The position numbers and the translations under genes are program-made. This document shows positions 38,204 to 49,050 of a DNA stretch of 64,000 bases, piece by piece. The stretch lies in the NCBI GenBank assembly GCA_963711725.1, contig CAVQFO010000028.1, forward strand, positions 93,679 to 157,678, in the 5' to 3' direction. The DNA is from CAVQFO01 sp963711725 (lineage in GTDB: Bacteria > Pseudomonadota > Gammaproteobacteria > Nitrococcales > Aquisalimonadaceae). Position 1 is the stretch's first letter. Every line of letters starts with the position of its first letter. Below the pieces are notes generated by a model. That model was not told the DNA's origin, did no database searches, and worked only from the letters and a program-made list of their open reading frames with translations.

Positions 38204-39220
38204 TCACCCCGCCGGTCCCAATTCCTCCAGCGGCCAGCGGGCCCGCACTTCGAACGACAGATCATCATGCTGGCCTGCGGCCAGGCGGACATGACCCAGA
38301 TAGGCGATCATGGCCCCGTTGTCCGTGCACAGCTCCATCCGGGGATAGAAGACTTCCGCACCTTCGGCGGAGGCCACCTCGGCCAGCCGCTCCCGCAAGG
38401 CGGAGTTGGCGCCCACACCGCCGGCAATGACGAGCCCCTTGCAGCCCGTCTGGCGCAGCGCGCGGCGGCATTTGATAGCCAGCGTGTCCACCACTGCGTC
38501 CTGGAAGGCGCGAGCGATATCCGCGCGGGTCTGATCGTCGTCGCCTTCGGCCATCACGGTGTTGCGAGTAAAGGTCTTCAGGCCGCTGAAGCTCATGTCC
38601 AGGCCGGGGCGGTCGGTCATCGGGCGGGGAAACCGGAAACGCTCGGTGCGCCCGCTCCTGGCCAGGCGCTCCAGCTCCGGACCCCCGGGGTAAGGCAGCT
38701 CCAGGAGTTTCGCCGTCTTGTCGAAGGCCTCGCCGGCGGCGTCGTCCACGGACTGCCCCAGCAGTCGGTAGCGGCCGACACCGGCCACCTGCACCAGCAT
38801 GGTGTGGCCGCCGGAGACCAGGAGCGCCACGAAGGGAAACTCCGGCCGGCGATCCTCCAGCATGGGGGCCAACAGATGGCCTTCCATATGATGCACGCCC
38901 AGGGCCGGTATGCCCGCAGCCCACGCCAGGCTGCGGCCCACGGAGGCACCCACCATCAGCGCGCCCACCAGGCCCGGGCCGGCGGTGTACGCCACTCCAT
39001 CGAGTTCGGCCCGAGTCAGCTGCGCCTCGGCCAACACCTGCTCCACCATGGGCAACAGCTTTCGGACGTGGTCGCGGGAGGCCAATTCGGGGACCACGCC
39101 GCCGAAGGCCGCGTGGGTCTGGATCTGGCTGTAGACGGCGTGGGCCAACAAGCCCTGGTCGCCGTCATAAACGGCCACGCCCGTTTCGTCACAAGAGGTT
39201 TCTATACCTAATACACGCAT
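38204..39220 (-). CDS. tsaD: tRNA threonylcarbamoyladenosine transferase TsaD
   Basis: Predicted 338-residue ASKHA-fold enzyme that installs threonylcarbamoyl on A37 of ANN-decoding tRNAs. The N-terminal GIETSCDETGVAVYD, the iron-binding HHMEGH motif near residues 108-114, and VAGGVGANSALRERL near 270 are conserved. ATG 39220 is chosen because the protein then begins at the family start (MRVLGIETS); two upstream ATG codons exist. It is divergent from rpsU. Confidence 0.96.
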   Translation of the reverse strand: MRVLGIETSCDETGVAVYDGDQGLLAHAVYSQIQTHAAFGGVVPELASRDHVRKLLPMVEQVLAEAQLTRAELDGVAYTAGPGLVGALMVGASVGRSLAWAAGIPALGVHHMEGHLLAPMLEDRRPEFPFVALLVSGGHTMLVQVAGVGRYRLLGQSVDDAAGEAFDKTAKLLELPYPGGPELERLARSGRTERFRFPRPMTDRPGLDMSFSGLKTFTRNTVMAEGDDDQTRADIARAFQDAVVDTLAIKCRRALRQTGCKGLVIAGGVGANSALRERLAEVASAEGAEVFYPRMELCTDNGAMIAYLGHVRLAAGQHDDLSFEVRARWPLEELGPAG

Positions 39221-39232
39221 CGAGGGATTCAT

Positions 39233-39261
39233 TTGTATTTGCACCGCGGGGTGTTTAGAAT
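39233..39261 (+). promoter_or_regulatory. Predicted sigma70-type promoter of the rpsU operon
   Basis: TTGTAT (39233-39238) and TAGAAT (39256-39261) are separated by 17 bp, about 70 bp upstream of rpsU. The -10 matches at five of six positions, the -35 at three. Confidence 0.5.
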
Positions 39262-39330
39262 ACCGCGCCCAGCCGGGGAAATCCGTTTTTCCGGTGTGTC
39301 AAAAGTTTATGAGGAAGGTGATTCGGTAAT

Positions 39331-39546
39331 ATGCCGCAAGTTAAGGTCAGAGAAAACGAGCACTTCGAAGTCGCTCTGCGCCGCTTCAAGCGCTCCTGCG
39401 AGAAGGCCGGTATCCTCTCCGAGATCCGTCGCCGCGAGTTTTACGAAAAGCCCACGCAGGTTCGCAAGCGCAAGCAGGCCGCCGCCGTCAAACGCCATCT
39501 GAAGCGTTTGTCCCGCGAGCAGGCCCGCCGCGAGCGCCAGTACTGA
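39331..39546 (+). CDS. rpsU: 30S ribosomal protein S21
   Basis: Predicted 71-residue basic ribosomal protein, full length for bacteria. VKVRENEHFEVALRRFKRSC at the N-terminus and a long basic C-terminal helix are typical. It leads the macromolecular-synthesis operon with a GatB/YqeY gene 13 bp downstream, then dnaG and rpoD. Confidence 0.97.
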   Translation: MPQVKVRENEHFEVALRRFKRSCEKAGILSEIRRREFYEKPTQVRKRKQAAAVKRHLKRLSREQARRERQY

Positions 39547-39559
39547 TCCAGACCTTCCC

Positions 39560-40018
39560 ATGAGTAACGACATCGGGCTCAAGGACGCGATCCAGAGCGC
39601 CGTCAAGGACGCCATGCGCGCCGGCGATCGGCGTCGTTTGGGCGTCCTTCGTCTTATCACCGCCGCTATCAAGCAGCGTGAGGTGGACGAGCGGATCGAC
39701 ATGACCGATGACTTGGTACTGCCGCTGCTGGACAAGATGGTCAAGCAGCGCAAGGAAGCCCTGGATCAGTACCAGAAGGCCGGCCGTGACGACCTCGCGG
39801 ACCAGGAACGCTTCGAAATCGGCGTCATCCAGGAATTCCTGCCCCAGCCGCTCAGCGAGAGCGAGGTGGAAAACCTCATCGACGAGGCCATCGCCGAATC
39901 CGGCGCCTCCGAGCTCAAGGACATGGGCAAGGTCATGGGTGTGCTTCGGCCCAAGCTCCAGGGCCGCGCGGACATGGGCGCGGCCAGCGCCCGGGTCAAG
40001 GGCAAGCTCGGCGGCTAA
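39560..40018 (+). CDS. yqeY: GatB/YqeY-domain protein
   Basis: Predicted 152-residue helical protein of the YqeY family, related to the C-terminal tRNA-binding domain of GatB. RRLGVLRLITAAIKQREVDER and the tail segment KDMGKVMGVLRPKLQGRAD are characteristic. It lies between rpsU and dnaG as in many gammaproteobacteria. Its exact function is unknown. Confidence 0.93.
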   Translation: MSNDIGLKDAIQSAVKDAMRAGDRRRLGVLRLITAAIKQREVDERIDMTDDLVLPLLDKMVKQRKEALDQYQKAGRDDLADQERFEIGVIQEFLPQPLSESEVENLIDEAIAESGASELKDMGKVMGVLRPKLQGRADMGAASARVKGKLGG

Positions 40019-40057
40019 CGCGCCGTATCGTCCCGCTCCCCAGCACAGCGATTTTCG

Positions 40058-40089
40058 GAAAGCCGCGTCCCGACCGGATCGCGGCTTTC
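40058..40089 (+). terminator. Hairpin between yqeY and dnaG
   Basis: A perfect 10-bp stem (GAAAGCCGCG with CGCGGCTTTC) encloses a 12-base loop and has no T-run. In E. coli an intra-operon terminator between rpsU and dnaG lowers primase output, and this hairpin may play that part or act as an RNA-processing site. Confidence 0.5.
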
Positions 40090-40127
40090 GTCTATCATGG
40101 ATACCGTAACCCAGCGGAACTGACTCC

Positions 40128-41870
40128 ATGGCCGGCTTAATTCCCGAAGCCTTTATCGACGAGCTGATGGCCCGCGTCGACATCGTCGAAGTGGTGGGCG
40201 GCCGCATGGAGCTGAAAAAGGCCGGCAGCAACTACCAGGCCCTTTGCCCCTTTCACACGGAAAAGACCCCCTCGTTCACCGTCAGCCCCAGCAAACAGTT
40301 CTATCACTGCTTCGGCTGCGGCGCCCACGGCACCGCCATTCGCTTTCTGATGGAATACGACCGGCTGGAATTCCGCGACGCCGTGGAGCAACTGGCCCAC
40401 CGTGTGGGCCTGGAACTGCCCAAGGAGGCCCAGCACCAGGAGCGTCCGGAAACCGCCGATCTCTACAAGGTGCTGGACAAGGCCGACCAACAGTTCCGCC
40501 AATGGCTGCGGGAGCATCCCCACCGGCAGGTGGCCGTGGACTATCTCAAAAAGCGCGGGCTCAGCGGCCAGATTGCCGCCCACTACGGCGTGGGCTATGC
40601 GCCTCCGGGCTGGGACAACTTGATCAAGAGCCTGGGCAACCCCGACCTGCTGGTGCGCGCTGGGCTGGCCATTGCCAAGGACCGGGGCGGCGCCTACGAC
40701 CGCTTTCGGGATCGGGTGATGTTCCCGATCCGCGACCGGCGCGGTCGCGTGGTGGGGTTCGGCGGCCGGGTCCTGGGCGAGGGCGAGCCCAAATACCTGA
40801 ACTCTCCCGAAACGCCGGTATTCCACAAAGGCCGGGAACTTTACGGCCTCTATGACTGTCTCCAGGAGACCCGCCATCCGGACCAGGTCCTGGTGGTGGA
40901 AGGCTACATGGACGTGTTGGCGCTGGCCCAGTACGACATCACCAACGCCGTCGCCACCCTCGGCACCGCCACCGGCACCGAACAGGTGGAGCGTCTTTTC
41001 CAGACCACCCGCGAAATCATTTTCTGCTTCGACGGCGACCGCGCCGGCCGCCAAGCGGCCTGGCGCGCCCTGGAAAACACGCTACCCGCCCTGCGCGACG
41101 GCCGCCAGGTACGCTTCCTGTTCCTGCCGGAGGGCGAGGATCCGGACACCCTGGTGCGCAGCCGCGGCAAAGATTTTTTTGCCCAGGAGCTAAAGAAATC
41201 CCAGGCTTTGTCCGATTTCCTATTTAGAAGCCTGGAACGGGACGCGGACATGGCAAGCATGGACGGACGGGCCCGGCTGGCCGAGCAGGCGCTGCCGATG
41301 ATCCGCAAGGTCCCGCCGGGCGTGTTCCGCAGTCTGCTGGAACAGGAACTGGGAAAGAAGGTCCAACTGGACCCCGGCCGGCTGGAACAGGCCGCCGGCA
41401 ACGCCAGCACCGGGGACCGGAGCCGGCGAGGGGTACAGCGAAGACCCGCCGAGGCCCAGCGGCGCACCCCGGTGCGCCTGGCGGTGGCGCTGCTCTTGCA
41501 AAAGCCCGAGCTCGCCACCATGGCTGGCGATCTGCAACGTTTCGACGGCCTGGAGGTGCCCGGCCTATCCCTGTTATTGCAATTGCTTGAACTGCTTAAG
41601 GAAGAGCCGCATCTCAGTACAGGTGCGATTCTGGAGCGGTTTCGGGAACATCCGCTGGAATCCGCACTGTGGAAACTGGCGGCCTGGGAACACCAGGTGC
41701 CCGAAAAAGGCATGGAGGCAGAGTTCCAAGGTGCTATCGACTGGCTTTCACAGTTGATAGACGAAAATCGCCTGCAATACTTCCATGAGAAGTTGCAGGC
41801 CGACGGATTAACCGACGAGGAACGTCGAGAATGGCAGGTGCTTCTGAGGGCGAAAGCCAAAAAGCGCTGA
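40128..41870 (+). CDS. dnaG: DNA primase
   Basis: Predicted 580-residue replicative primase that makes RNA primers at the fork. The CHC2 zinc domain has CPFH near 40-43 and CFGCG near 61-65. The RNA-polymerase/Toprim core includes FGGRVLGEGEPKYLNSPET and the Toprim VVEGYMDVLAL near residue 263, with metal Asp residues in FCFDGDRAG. The C-terminal helical part binds DnaB helicase. Length and order are normal. It lies 109 bp after yqeY. Confidence 0.97.
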   Translation: MAGLIPEAFIDELMARVDIVEVVGGRMELKKAGSNYQALCPFHTEKTPSFTVSPSKQFYHCFGCGAHGTAIRFLMEYDRLEFRDAVEQLAHRVGLELPKEAQHQERPETADLYKVLDKADQQFRQWLREHPHRQVAVDYLKKRGLSGQIAAHYGVGYAPPGWDNLIKSLGNPDLLVRAGLAIAKDRGGAYDRFRDRVMFPIRDRRGRVVGFGGRVLGEGEPKYLNSPETPVFHKGRELYGLYDCLQETRHPDQVLVVEGYMDVLALAQYDITNAVATLGTATGTEQVERLFQTTREIIFCFDGDRAGRQAAWRALENTLPALRDGRQVRFLFLPEGEDPDTLVRSRGKDFFAQELKKSQALSDFLFRSLERDADMASMDGRARLAEQALPMIRKVPPGVFRSLLEQELGKKVQLDPGRLEQAAGNASTGDRSRRGVQRRPAEAQRRTPVRLAVALLLQKPELATMAGDLQRFDGLEVPGLSLLLQLLELLKEEPHLSTGAILERFREHPLESALWKLAAWEHQVPEKGMEAEFQGAIDWLSQLIDENRLQYFHEKLQADGLTDEERREWQVLLRAKAKKR

Positions 41871-41898
41871 AAGCTCTGGTAATTAGAGCGCTGGCCGC

Positions 41899-41904
41899 TA
41901 TAAT
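41899..41904 (+). promoter_or_regulatory. Candidate -10 box of an internal rpoD promoter
   Basis: A perfect TATAAT lies 52 bp upstream of rpoD in the 85-bp dnaG-rpoD gap. The region 17-18 bp upstream (around CTGGTA) is a poor -35, so activity may be weak or regulated; E. coli also has promoters just ahead of rpoD. Confidence 0.45.
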
Positions 41905-41955
41905 GGCCGGTTCATTTTCGACCCCCTCCCGCACGAGCCCAGGTAGCGATCGAAT

Positions 41956-43806
<1,851 letters not shown>

Positions 43807-43835
43807 TCACCGCTCGGCCCCAGGCAAGAACGAAG

Positions 43836-43862
43836 ACGGGCGTCCATGACGCCCGTTTTTTT
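43836..43862 (+). terminator. Rho-independent terminator of rpoD
   Basis: A perfect 9-bp stem (43836-43844 with 43848-43856), a three-base loop and a run of seven T lie 30 bp after the rpoD stop. Confidence 0.92.
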
Positions 43863-43887
43863 CGCCGGTATACTTGGCGCGCTCAAC

Positions 43888-43963
<76 letters not shown>

Positions 43964-43970
43964 TTAAAGA

Positions 43971-44012
43971 AGCGCTGATCCATTCACACGCTCGCGCTCA
44001 GGTCCGTTTTTG
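43971..44012. repeat. Partial copy of the 271-bp element end
   Basis: Starting 8 bp after the tRNA, GCGCTGATCCATTCACACG and the following GCGCTCAGGTCCGTTTT align with the right end of the element at 51609-51879, read inward on the minus strand, with roughly six or seven differences over about 40 bp. The outer GGGAGAC is degraded. It lies between the tRNA and the convergent diguanylate cyclase. Confidence 0.6.
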
Positions 44013-44091
44013 CCCCGGCTGCGTTGAGGCAGCACCTCGCATTGATCTCAAGGCCGGCGTTTACGCTCCCCCCGGCTCTCACCATACCGGC

Positions 44092-45237
44092 TTACTCCAT
44101 GCGCTGCGCGGCCGCGCGGTCATTCAACCGACTCCGCTTCGCCGCGTACATCTCCCGGTCGGCCCGGGCCAGCAGCTCTTCGATGTCCGCCGCGCGGCTG
44201 AGCTCGCCATTGATCCCGACGAATCCGATACTTGCGGAGACCTGGTAGCGGCGCCGTGAGTGCTCGTTGAACCAGGCCGTTCGTTGTTCAAGGCGCCACC
44301 TGATGGCGGCGGTGTCGTCGTCCAGGGCGAAAACGGCGAACTCGTCTCCGCCCAAGCGCGCCACGATGTCCGACTCCCGGAAGACCGAGCGGAGAATGGA
44401 CGCATAATCCCATAGCAATTGGTCGCCCTCGAGGTGGCCGAAGGTATCGTTGATGACCTTGAGACCGTCGACATCAGCGAACAACAGCAGGGCCGCGCCG
44501 CCTTCCCGCTTCAACCGCCGCAGTTCCTGGTCCGCGCGCTGGAGGAAACCGCGCCGATTAGCGAGGCCGGTCAGTGAATCCACCAGGGAAAGTCGGCGGA
44601 TCTCCTCCTCGGCACGCCGGCGCTCGGCGATTTCCTCCCGTAGCCGCTCGTTGGTCCGCCGCAATTTATCGGTGCGAATCCGCACCAGCTCCTCCAAATG
44701 TTGGTCGATCCGGATTCGTTCCAGGGTGGCCGCGGTCGCGTCGGCCAGCGCCTGGAGAAGGCGCACATCGTTGGCAGCCGGCCTGTGGGTCTCGGCCCAG
44801 TAATTGCCGATGGCGCCGATCGGATCCAGGGTTCGAATGGGAACCACGAGCATGCTGCGCGCAAACGTCTCCCGGTAGACGTCACGGGGAACTCGGTCGT
44901 CTTGCGCGATATCCTCGATCAGGCAACTCGCACGGTGCTTCATGACCCACCCGCTGACGCAGGATTGCAGCGGGAAGCGCCGACCCTTCCATAGCGGACT
45001 GATGGCGGACTCGTCCACGTAGTAACAGAACTCGCCCTCCTTGAGGATGAAGGTTGCCCCGTCGGCTCCGGTCAGCGCGCGCGCGGTTCGCCGCACAATG
45101 GACGTGATTTCCGTCAGGTCCCGGGCCAGGGAAAGCTGCTGGATGCTTCGCACCAGGATCTCGAGACCCTCGGGATACGAAGGCCTGGACATCCGCTGGG
45201 CCGGTGCCTGCTCCACCAATTGGGTTTCGGGGATCAT
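44092..45237 (-). CDS. GAF-domain diguanylate cyclase
   Basis: Predicted 381-residue soluble signalling enzyme making c-di-GMP. A GAF-like sensor (about residues 25-190) is joined by a coiled linker (RLREEIAERRRAEEEIRRL) to a GGDEF domain. The active site RLGGDEFAVF near 295 is intact, and RESD five residues before it is a product-inhibition I-site. ATG 45237 is chosen because GGAGAGACAG lies just upstream; longer frames lack a ribosome site. It stands alone, so its signal is unknown. Confidence 0.88.
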   Translation of the reverse strand: MIPETQLVEQAPAQRMSRPSYPEGLEILVRSIQQLSLARDLTEITSIVRRTARALTGADGATFILKEGEFCYYVDESAISPLWKGRRFPLQSCVSGWVMKHRASCLIEDIAQDDRVPRDVYRETFARSMLVVPIRTLDPIGAIGNYWAETHRPAANDVRLLQALADATAATLERIRIDQHLEELVRIRTDKLRRTNERLREEIAERRRAEEEIRRLSLVDSLTGLANRRGFLQRADQELRRLKREGGAALLLFADVDGLKVINDTFGHLEGDQLLWDYASILRSVFRESDIVARLGGDEFAVFALDDDTAAIRWRLEQRTAWFNEHSRRRYQVSASIGFVGINGELSRAADIEELLARADREMYAAKRSRLNDRAAAQRME

Positions 45238-45733
45238 CTGTCTCTCCATCGATCCAGGCCATGTGCGGGCGGCCCGGAATGGCGCCGATCCGCGGCCCCA
45301 CGGCGGGGTGGTACCGTCACCGCGTTCTCTGAGGTTGCTCTCCATGAACCAGGCATTGTTGGTTATCGGGCTTGGGCTTTGCCGGGTGAAGGGTAGAGCA
45401 AGAAGGCATGGCTCTTGGTTGAACCCCGATTCGCGAACCACACCTGGCAGCATCTCGGCGAATGCCACGGCAGGCAATCTCGGGCTTACCCGAGCGGCCT
45501 CGCGACACAGCAGAGACGAACGCTGGAGAAAAGACGATTACGGTTAATTAATCAATGATTTAGGAGACGCAAGGGGATGGGGTCCGAAAGCGGCCCTGCC
45601 CGCGATTTCCCGCAGTCGGTCCGGGGTAACTCCGAGGATGACTGGACGCTCCTGTGCGCCACGAGGTGCCCGGCCGACCGGGCACCCCCCGCGGCGCCCG
45701 GCCAAACAACAAGAGGCCGGCGCTGCGGCCGCT
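45238..45733. other. Intergenic region without a convincing gene
   Basis: This 496-bp gap lies between two minus-strand genes. A strong hairpin GGTGCCCGG-CCGA-CCGGGCACC occurs at about 45665-45687, and a shorter GGCCGG inverted repeat is close to the PEBP gene end. Neither has a T-run. An AT-rich patch (TTAATTAATCAATGATTTAG) at about 45543-45562 could hold promoter elements for the cyclase, but no matched pair of boxes was found. Confidence 0.4.
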
Positions 45734-46207
45734 TCAGCGTTTGTAGGTTCCCACCAGGCGGTTCATGCCCAGGACATGAGGCTCGGCCTTTTCGAGGAAG
45801 TCCCAGAGCGTCAGGCCGGGCTTGAGATCCAACTGCTTGTCCAGGGCCAGCACCCAGAAGAAGTAGTGATGCACGCCATGGCCCTCCGGCGGCATGGGTC
45901 CGCCGTAGCCCGGGTTGCCGAAGTTGTTGCTGCCGGCAGTCCCTGCGTTGCTGGCTTCGTCCAAGTGGGTGACCGAAGCCGGCAGGTTGTACAGCACCCA
46001 GTGTACGAAGCCGTAGGTACCCGGACTGACCAGAGGCGCGTCGGGATCGTGGCAGATCACCGCGAACGACTGGGTTCCATCGGGAGGCGAAATCCATTGC
46101 AGCGGCGGCGACACATCTTCGCCTTCGCCGGTGTATTTGGTGGGTATGGCTCCGCCGGCATCGAACGCGGAGCTGGTAAGTTGCATGTCGGACAGGGCAA
46201 AACCCAT
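45734..46207 (-). CDS. YbhB/YbcL-family PEBP protein
   Basis: Predicted 157-residue phosphatidylethanolamine-binding-protein-like fold. CHDPDAPL near residue 52 and the HWVLYNLPA and GHGVHHYFFWVLALD segments outline the anion-binding pocket of the family. Bacterial members are often called Raf-kinase-inhibitor-like, but their ligand is unknown. It is monocistronic and has no signal peptide, so it is cytoplasmic. Confidence 0.92.
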   Translation of the reverse strand: MGFALSDMQLTSSAFDAGGAIPTKYTGEGEDVSPPLQWISPPDGTQSFAVICHDPDAPLVSPGTYGFVHWVLYNLPASVTHLDEASNAGTAGSNNFGNPGYGGPMPPEGHGVHHYFFWVLALDKQLDLKPGLTLWDFLEKAEPHVLGMNRLVGTYKR

Positions 46208-46501
46208 GGCTTTCCTCTCTTTCCCAGTGTGATTCGTAACAGCTTCCGTGGGGGCCGTGCGCTTTCAAGTCAAGCTCGACCGGCCTGAAAACGGCGGCCC
46301 CACTGAAGTTTCCGTAGTGCAGCATTTTGCAGCGAAGGTGACTCGGCAGTCATTAACGCTGGATTCGCGTCGGTGTTCTAACTTGGGCATCGGTCGAAGG
46401 CCCATCACAAAAAAACAGAGGCCGACCGTATAGCCATAAGACACAGGTTCGACGACGCCCGATACGGGAAACGAACCGGGAAGTGGAGGAGGAGCTCCGA
46501 A

Positions 46502-47218
46502 ATGCTCAAAAAGAGTGTACGTCTGTTTGTCAGCTTGACCGCGTTCGTAGTCTTGGGGGTTTCGGCATTCACCGTAAACGCGGCCTGCCGCGATTCGGTG
46601 GTGCTGGTCCACGGCAACACCGGGTACCCCTCGGACTGGAACAACACCTATAACGCGCTGCGTAACAAAGGTTACAGCTCGTCCCAGATCTACCGCCCCA
46701 ACTGGGGCTCCAAGTGGTGCGCCGCCTGCAATGACCACCACGGCTCCGAGGAAACGCCGGTGCGCAATGCCATCCAGAACGCGCTGAGCAGCTCCTGCAC
46801 CGGCAAGATCGACGTGATTGCCCATTCCATGGGCGTGACCCTCGCCGCGCAGCAGATCATGAAACTGGGCGTGGCTGGCCGGGTGGACACGTTCGTGGGG
46901 ATCGCCGGCGCCATGCGGGGCCTGAACTCCTGCGGCATCTATCCCTACAATGTGCCCAACTCCACCTGTGGCTATTACGGCCTGTCCGTCAACAGCCCCT
47001 TCATCCGCTCGATCAAGAACCATCGCTTCGGCAACAAGATGTACTCGATCAAGAGCTACTACGACGAGGTGGTGTGCGCGGGCCTGGGCGGCTGCTTTGT
47101 CAGCGGCACGCATACCAGCAACATCTGGTATCAGAACGGGTCGGCCACCTATAACTACTACGGCCACTTCGGCCTGCAGAAGTATACCTACTCCAAGCAG
47201 GTCAGCCTGATTCAGTGA
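46502..47218 (+). CDS. Secreted class 2-type lipase/esterase
   Basis: Predicted 238-residue exported alpha/beta hydrolase. The signal peptide is about residues 1-27 (ending VNA). The oxyanion region VLVHGNTG near 35 and the nucleophile elbow AHSMG near 102 fit the Lipase_2 family (Bacillus LipA/EstA group). His in the late HFGLQKY segment completes the triad, with an Asp between. Eight or more cysteines in the mature part suggest disulfides formed in the periplasm. It has its own terminator and no operon partner. Confidence 0.85.
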   Translation: MLKKSVRLFVSLTAFVVLGVSAFTVNAACRDSVVLVHGNTGYPSDWNNTYNALRNKGYSSSQIYRPNWGSKWCAACNDHHGSEETPVRNAIQNALSSSCTGKIDVIAHSMGVTLAAQQIMKLGVAGRVDTFVGIAGAMRGLNSCGIYPYNVPNSTCGYYGLSVNSPFIRSIKNHRFGNKMYSIKSYYDEVVCAGLGGCFVSGTHTSNIWYQNGSATYNYYGHFGLQKYTYSKQVSLIQ

Positions 47219-47247
47219 TGCCCTGATGCCGGACCATCATCCGGATT

Positions 47248-47276
47248 GAGAGGCCCGCAACGCGGGCCTCTTTTTT
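47248..47276 (+). terminator. Rho-independent terminator of the lipase gene
   Basis: A perfect 9-bp stem (47250-47258 with 47262-47270), loop AAC and six T follow the lipase stop by about 30 bp. Confidence 0.92.
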
Positions 47277-47427
47277 GTGCCGTTTGTCGCTCCACCTCGG
47301 AACTTTGTCCCTTGCCCCCGCGCATTGTGTTGCACCTCGGACGGAAAAAACCTATTTTCGATTAAATCTGGCTGCGGTACACGCCCGGCCTTTCGGACTC
47401 TTACAAGAAGCAATCAAGGAAGAGCGT

Positions 47428-48279
47428 ATGAATGCAGCATTGGAGCTGATTGACGGCAGTGTGCGTCTTCCCTCACTGCCCGCCATCGTGGTGCGCCTGA
47501 ACCAGCTACTGACCAGCCGCGTCCCCGCCATGAAAGAGGTGGCCGAGCTGATCAGCGAGGATCCGGCACTGGCGGCGCGCGTCCTGCGAATCGTCAACAG
47601 CCCGCTCTTCGCCTACCGCACCCCCATCGACAGCATCCAGCGCGCCGTGACCCTGCTGGGCGTGCGCGAGCTTCGCAACTTGGCGCTGGCCGCGTCGGCC
47701 CACCAGCTCTCGAACGGCGCCGCCGCGCAGTTGTTGGACACCGGCCGCTTCTGGCGACACAGTCTGCTCTGCGGGCTCATCGCCCGAGGGCTGGCGGAAT
47801 CGACCCGTCAGCAGGATGTGGACCGCTATTTCGTGCTCGGATTGCTGCACGACGTGGGCATCCTGGTGATTTGCGATCAACGGCCGGAGAAGGCGGCAGC
47901 CATTCTGGCCGAAGCCCGGGAACTCGGCGTACCGCTGGCGGAAGCGGAGACTGCCATCCTCGGATACACCCACGCCGAAGTCGCCGCCGCGCTGCTCTCG
48001 AGTTGGGATCTCCCGGAAACGCTGACAGGCCCTATTGCCGCTCATCATCAACGCTCCCCCCAGGGACCGCATCGCTTCGCGGCCACGCTGCTGCACGTGG
48101 CGGATTTGCTCACGGGCATGGTGGAAGACGGCGAATTCGACATGCCGAGCCACATCGAACCCCTCGACGACGACTGGTCGGTACTGGGCATTCCCGCCGT
48201 GCGTTCCGGCCCAGTTGTCGAAGCGGCGATCAGTCAGTTCGACATGGCCCAACAGGCACTGTTTGGCGCCGTGGCCTGA
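47428..48279 (+). CDS. HDOD-domain signalling protein
   Basis: Predicted 283-residue protein made largely of one HDOD domain (about residues 10-210): LPSLPAIVVRLNQLL, SEDPALAARVLRIVNSP, and LLHDVGILVI with the surrounding helices. HDOD proteins are HD-related but usually lack the metal site and act as regulators in chemotaxis, c-di-GMP or stress signalling. ATG 47428 follows AAGGAAGAG. It is followed closely by the convergent PsrA-like gene. A second, frameshifted HDOD gene is at 62156. Confidence 0.85.
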   Translation: MNAALELIDGSVRLPSLPAIVVRLNQLLTSRVPAMKEVAELISEDPALAARVLRIVNSPLFAYRTPIDSIQRAVTLLGVRELRNLALAASAHQLSNGAAAQLLDTGRFWRHSLLCGLIARGLAESTRQQDVDRYFVLGLLHDVGILVICDQRPEKAAAILAEARELGVPLAEAETAILGYTHAEVAAALLSSWDLPETLTGPIAAHHQRSPQGPHRFAATLLHVADLLTGMVEDGEFDMPSHIEPLDDDWSVLGIPAVRSGPVVEAAISQFDMAQQALFGAVA

Positions 48280-48297
48280 TCCGCTGCACCGGGACCA

Positions 48298-48978
48298 TCA
48301 GGCCAAAGCGAATCCCGCGCTGCGACGCCGGAGCTCCGGCAGATCGCCCGGCAGCGGTGCCGACAAGCCGCCGGCAAGAAACGGAATCAACCGCGCCAGC
48401 ACCGCCTTGGCGTTGGCGGGCTCCGAGATTCGACACCCCGCCATGAGCCGGATCAGATCCGGCCCCGCCATGACGTAGGAGACCGACCCCACCAGGAAGT
48501 GCAGCCGCCAGGCCAGCTCCTTGGGCGGCAGGTGACCCAGCGCCCGGGCGAACGCCGTTTTGAACCGCCCATTCAACTCGGTGTTCAATTCGTGCATGTG
48601 GTCCCGCAAAAACGCGGTGTGGTCCGTATAGCTTCGCCCGATCAGACGAACGAACAGATCCCCCGCCTGCTTGTCACCGTGGCCAAGCTCCAGCAACGGC
48701 GCGATGAACGCCTCCAGAACCTGTTCCAACGTGGGATCGCCCTGCTTTTCCAGTGCGCTGAGGCGACGCAGGCGCTCCACGTTCACCGGCTTGATCCGGC
48801 GATTGAACACCGCCTTGATCAGTTGGTCCTTGGAGCCGAAATGGTAGTTCACCGCCGCCAGATTGACGTTTGCGGTCCGAGTGATGCGGCGCGTGGACGT
48901 GTGCGTGAAGCCATGTTCTGCGAACAGGACTTCGGCAGCGTTGAGAATGCGCTCTTTGGTATCGGGCTGATCGGACAT
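48298..48978 (-). CDS. PsrA-like TetR-family regulator
   Basis: Predicted 226-residue repressor. The N-terminal TetR helix-turn-helix (ILNAAEVLFAEHGF, then NLAAVNYHFGSKDQLIKAVF) and the C-terminal ligand domain (FWR/LHFLVG-type helix, MVPFLAGGL-like end) resemble PsrA of Pseudomonas, which senses long-chain fatty acids and controls beta-oxidation. An AAAAC-N4-GTTTT site lies 17 bp upstream of the ATG, matching the PsrA box, so self-regulation is likely. An acyl-CoA ligase remnant sits divergently next to it, which supports a fatty-acid role. Confidence 0.82.
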   Translation of the reverse strand: MSDQPDTKERILNAAEVLFAEHGFTHTSTRRITRTANVNLAAVNYHFGSKDQLIKAVFNRRIKPVNVERLRRLSALEKQGDPTLEQVLEAFIAPLLELGHGDKQAGDLFVRLIGRSYTDHTAFLRDHMHELNTELNGRFKTAFARALGHLPPKELAWRLHFLVGSVSYVMAGPDLIRLMAGCRISEPANAKAVLARLIPFLAGGLSAPLPGDLPELRRRSAGFALA

Positions 48979-48994
48979 GGATCGATTCCGGTAT

Positions 48995-49008
48995 AAAACG
49001 AACGTTTT
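48995..49008. promoter_or_regulatory. Predicted PsrA-type operator
   Basis: AAAAC (48995-48999) and GTTTT (49004-49008) are inverted around four bases, matching the (G/C)AAAC-N2-4-GTTT(G/C) PsrA consensus in its AAAC/GTTT core. It lies in the gap between the regulator and the divergent FadD remnant, where it could control both directions. Confidence 0.6.
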
Positions 49009-49050
49009 AATTACTATGCCATCCCGGGCGCGGCTGTCAATTCACCGGCC

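Noticed and set aside
45317..45508. Small minus-strand frame in the gap upstream of the diguanylate cyclase, and a possible c-di-GMP riboswitch there.
   Set aside because: The frame has no ribosome site or family resemblance, and I could not find the GEMM riboswitch core.
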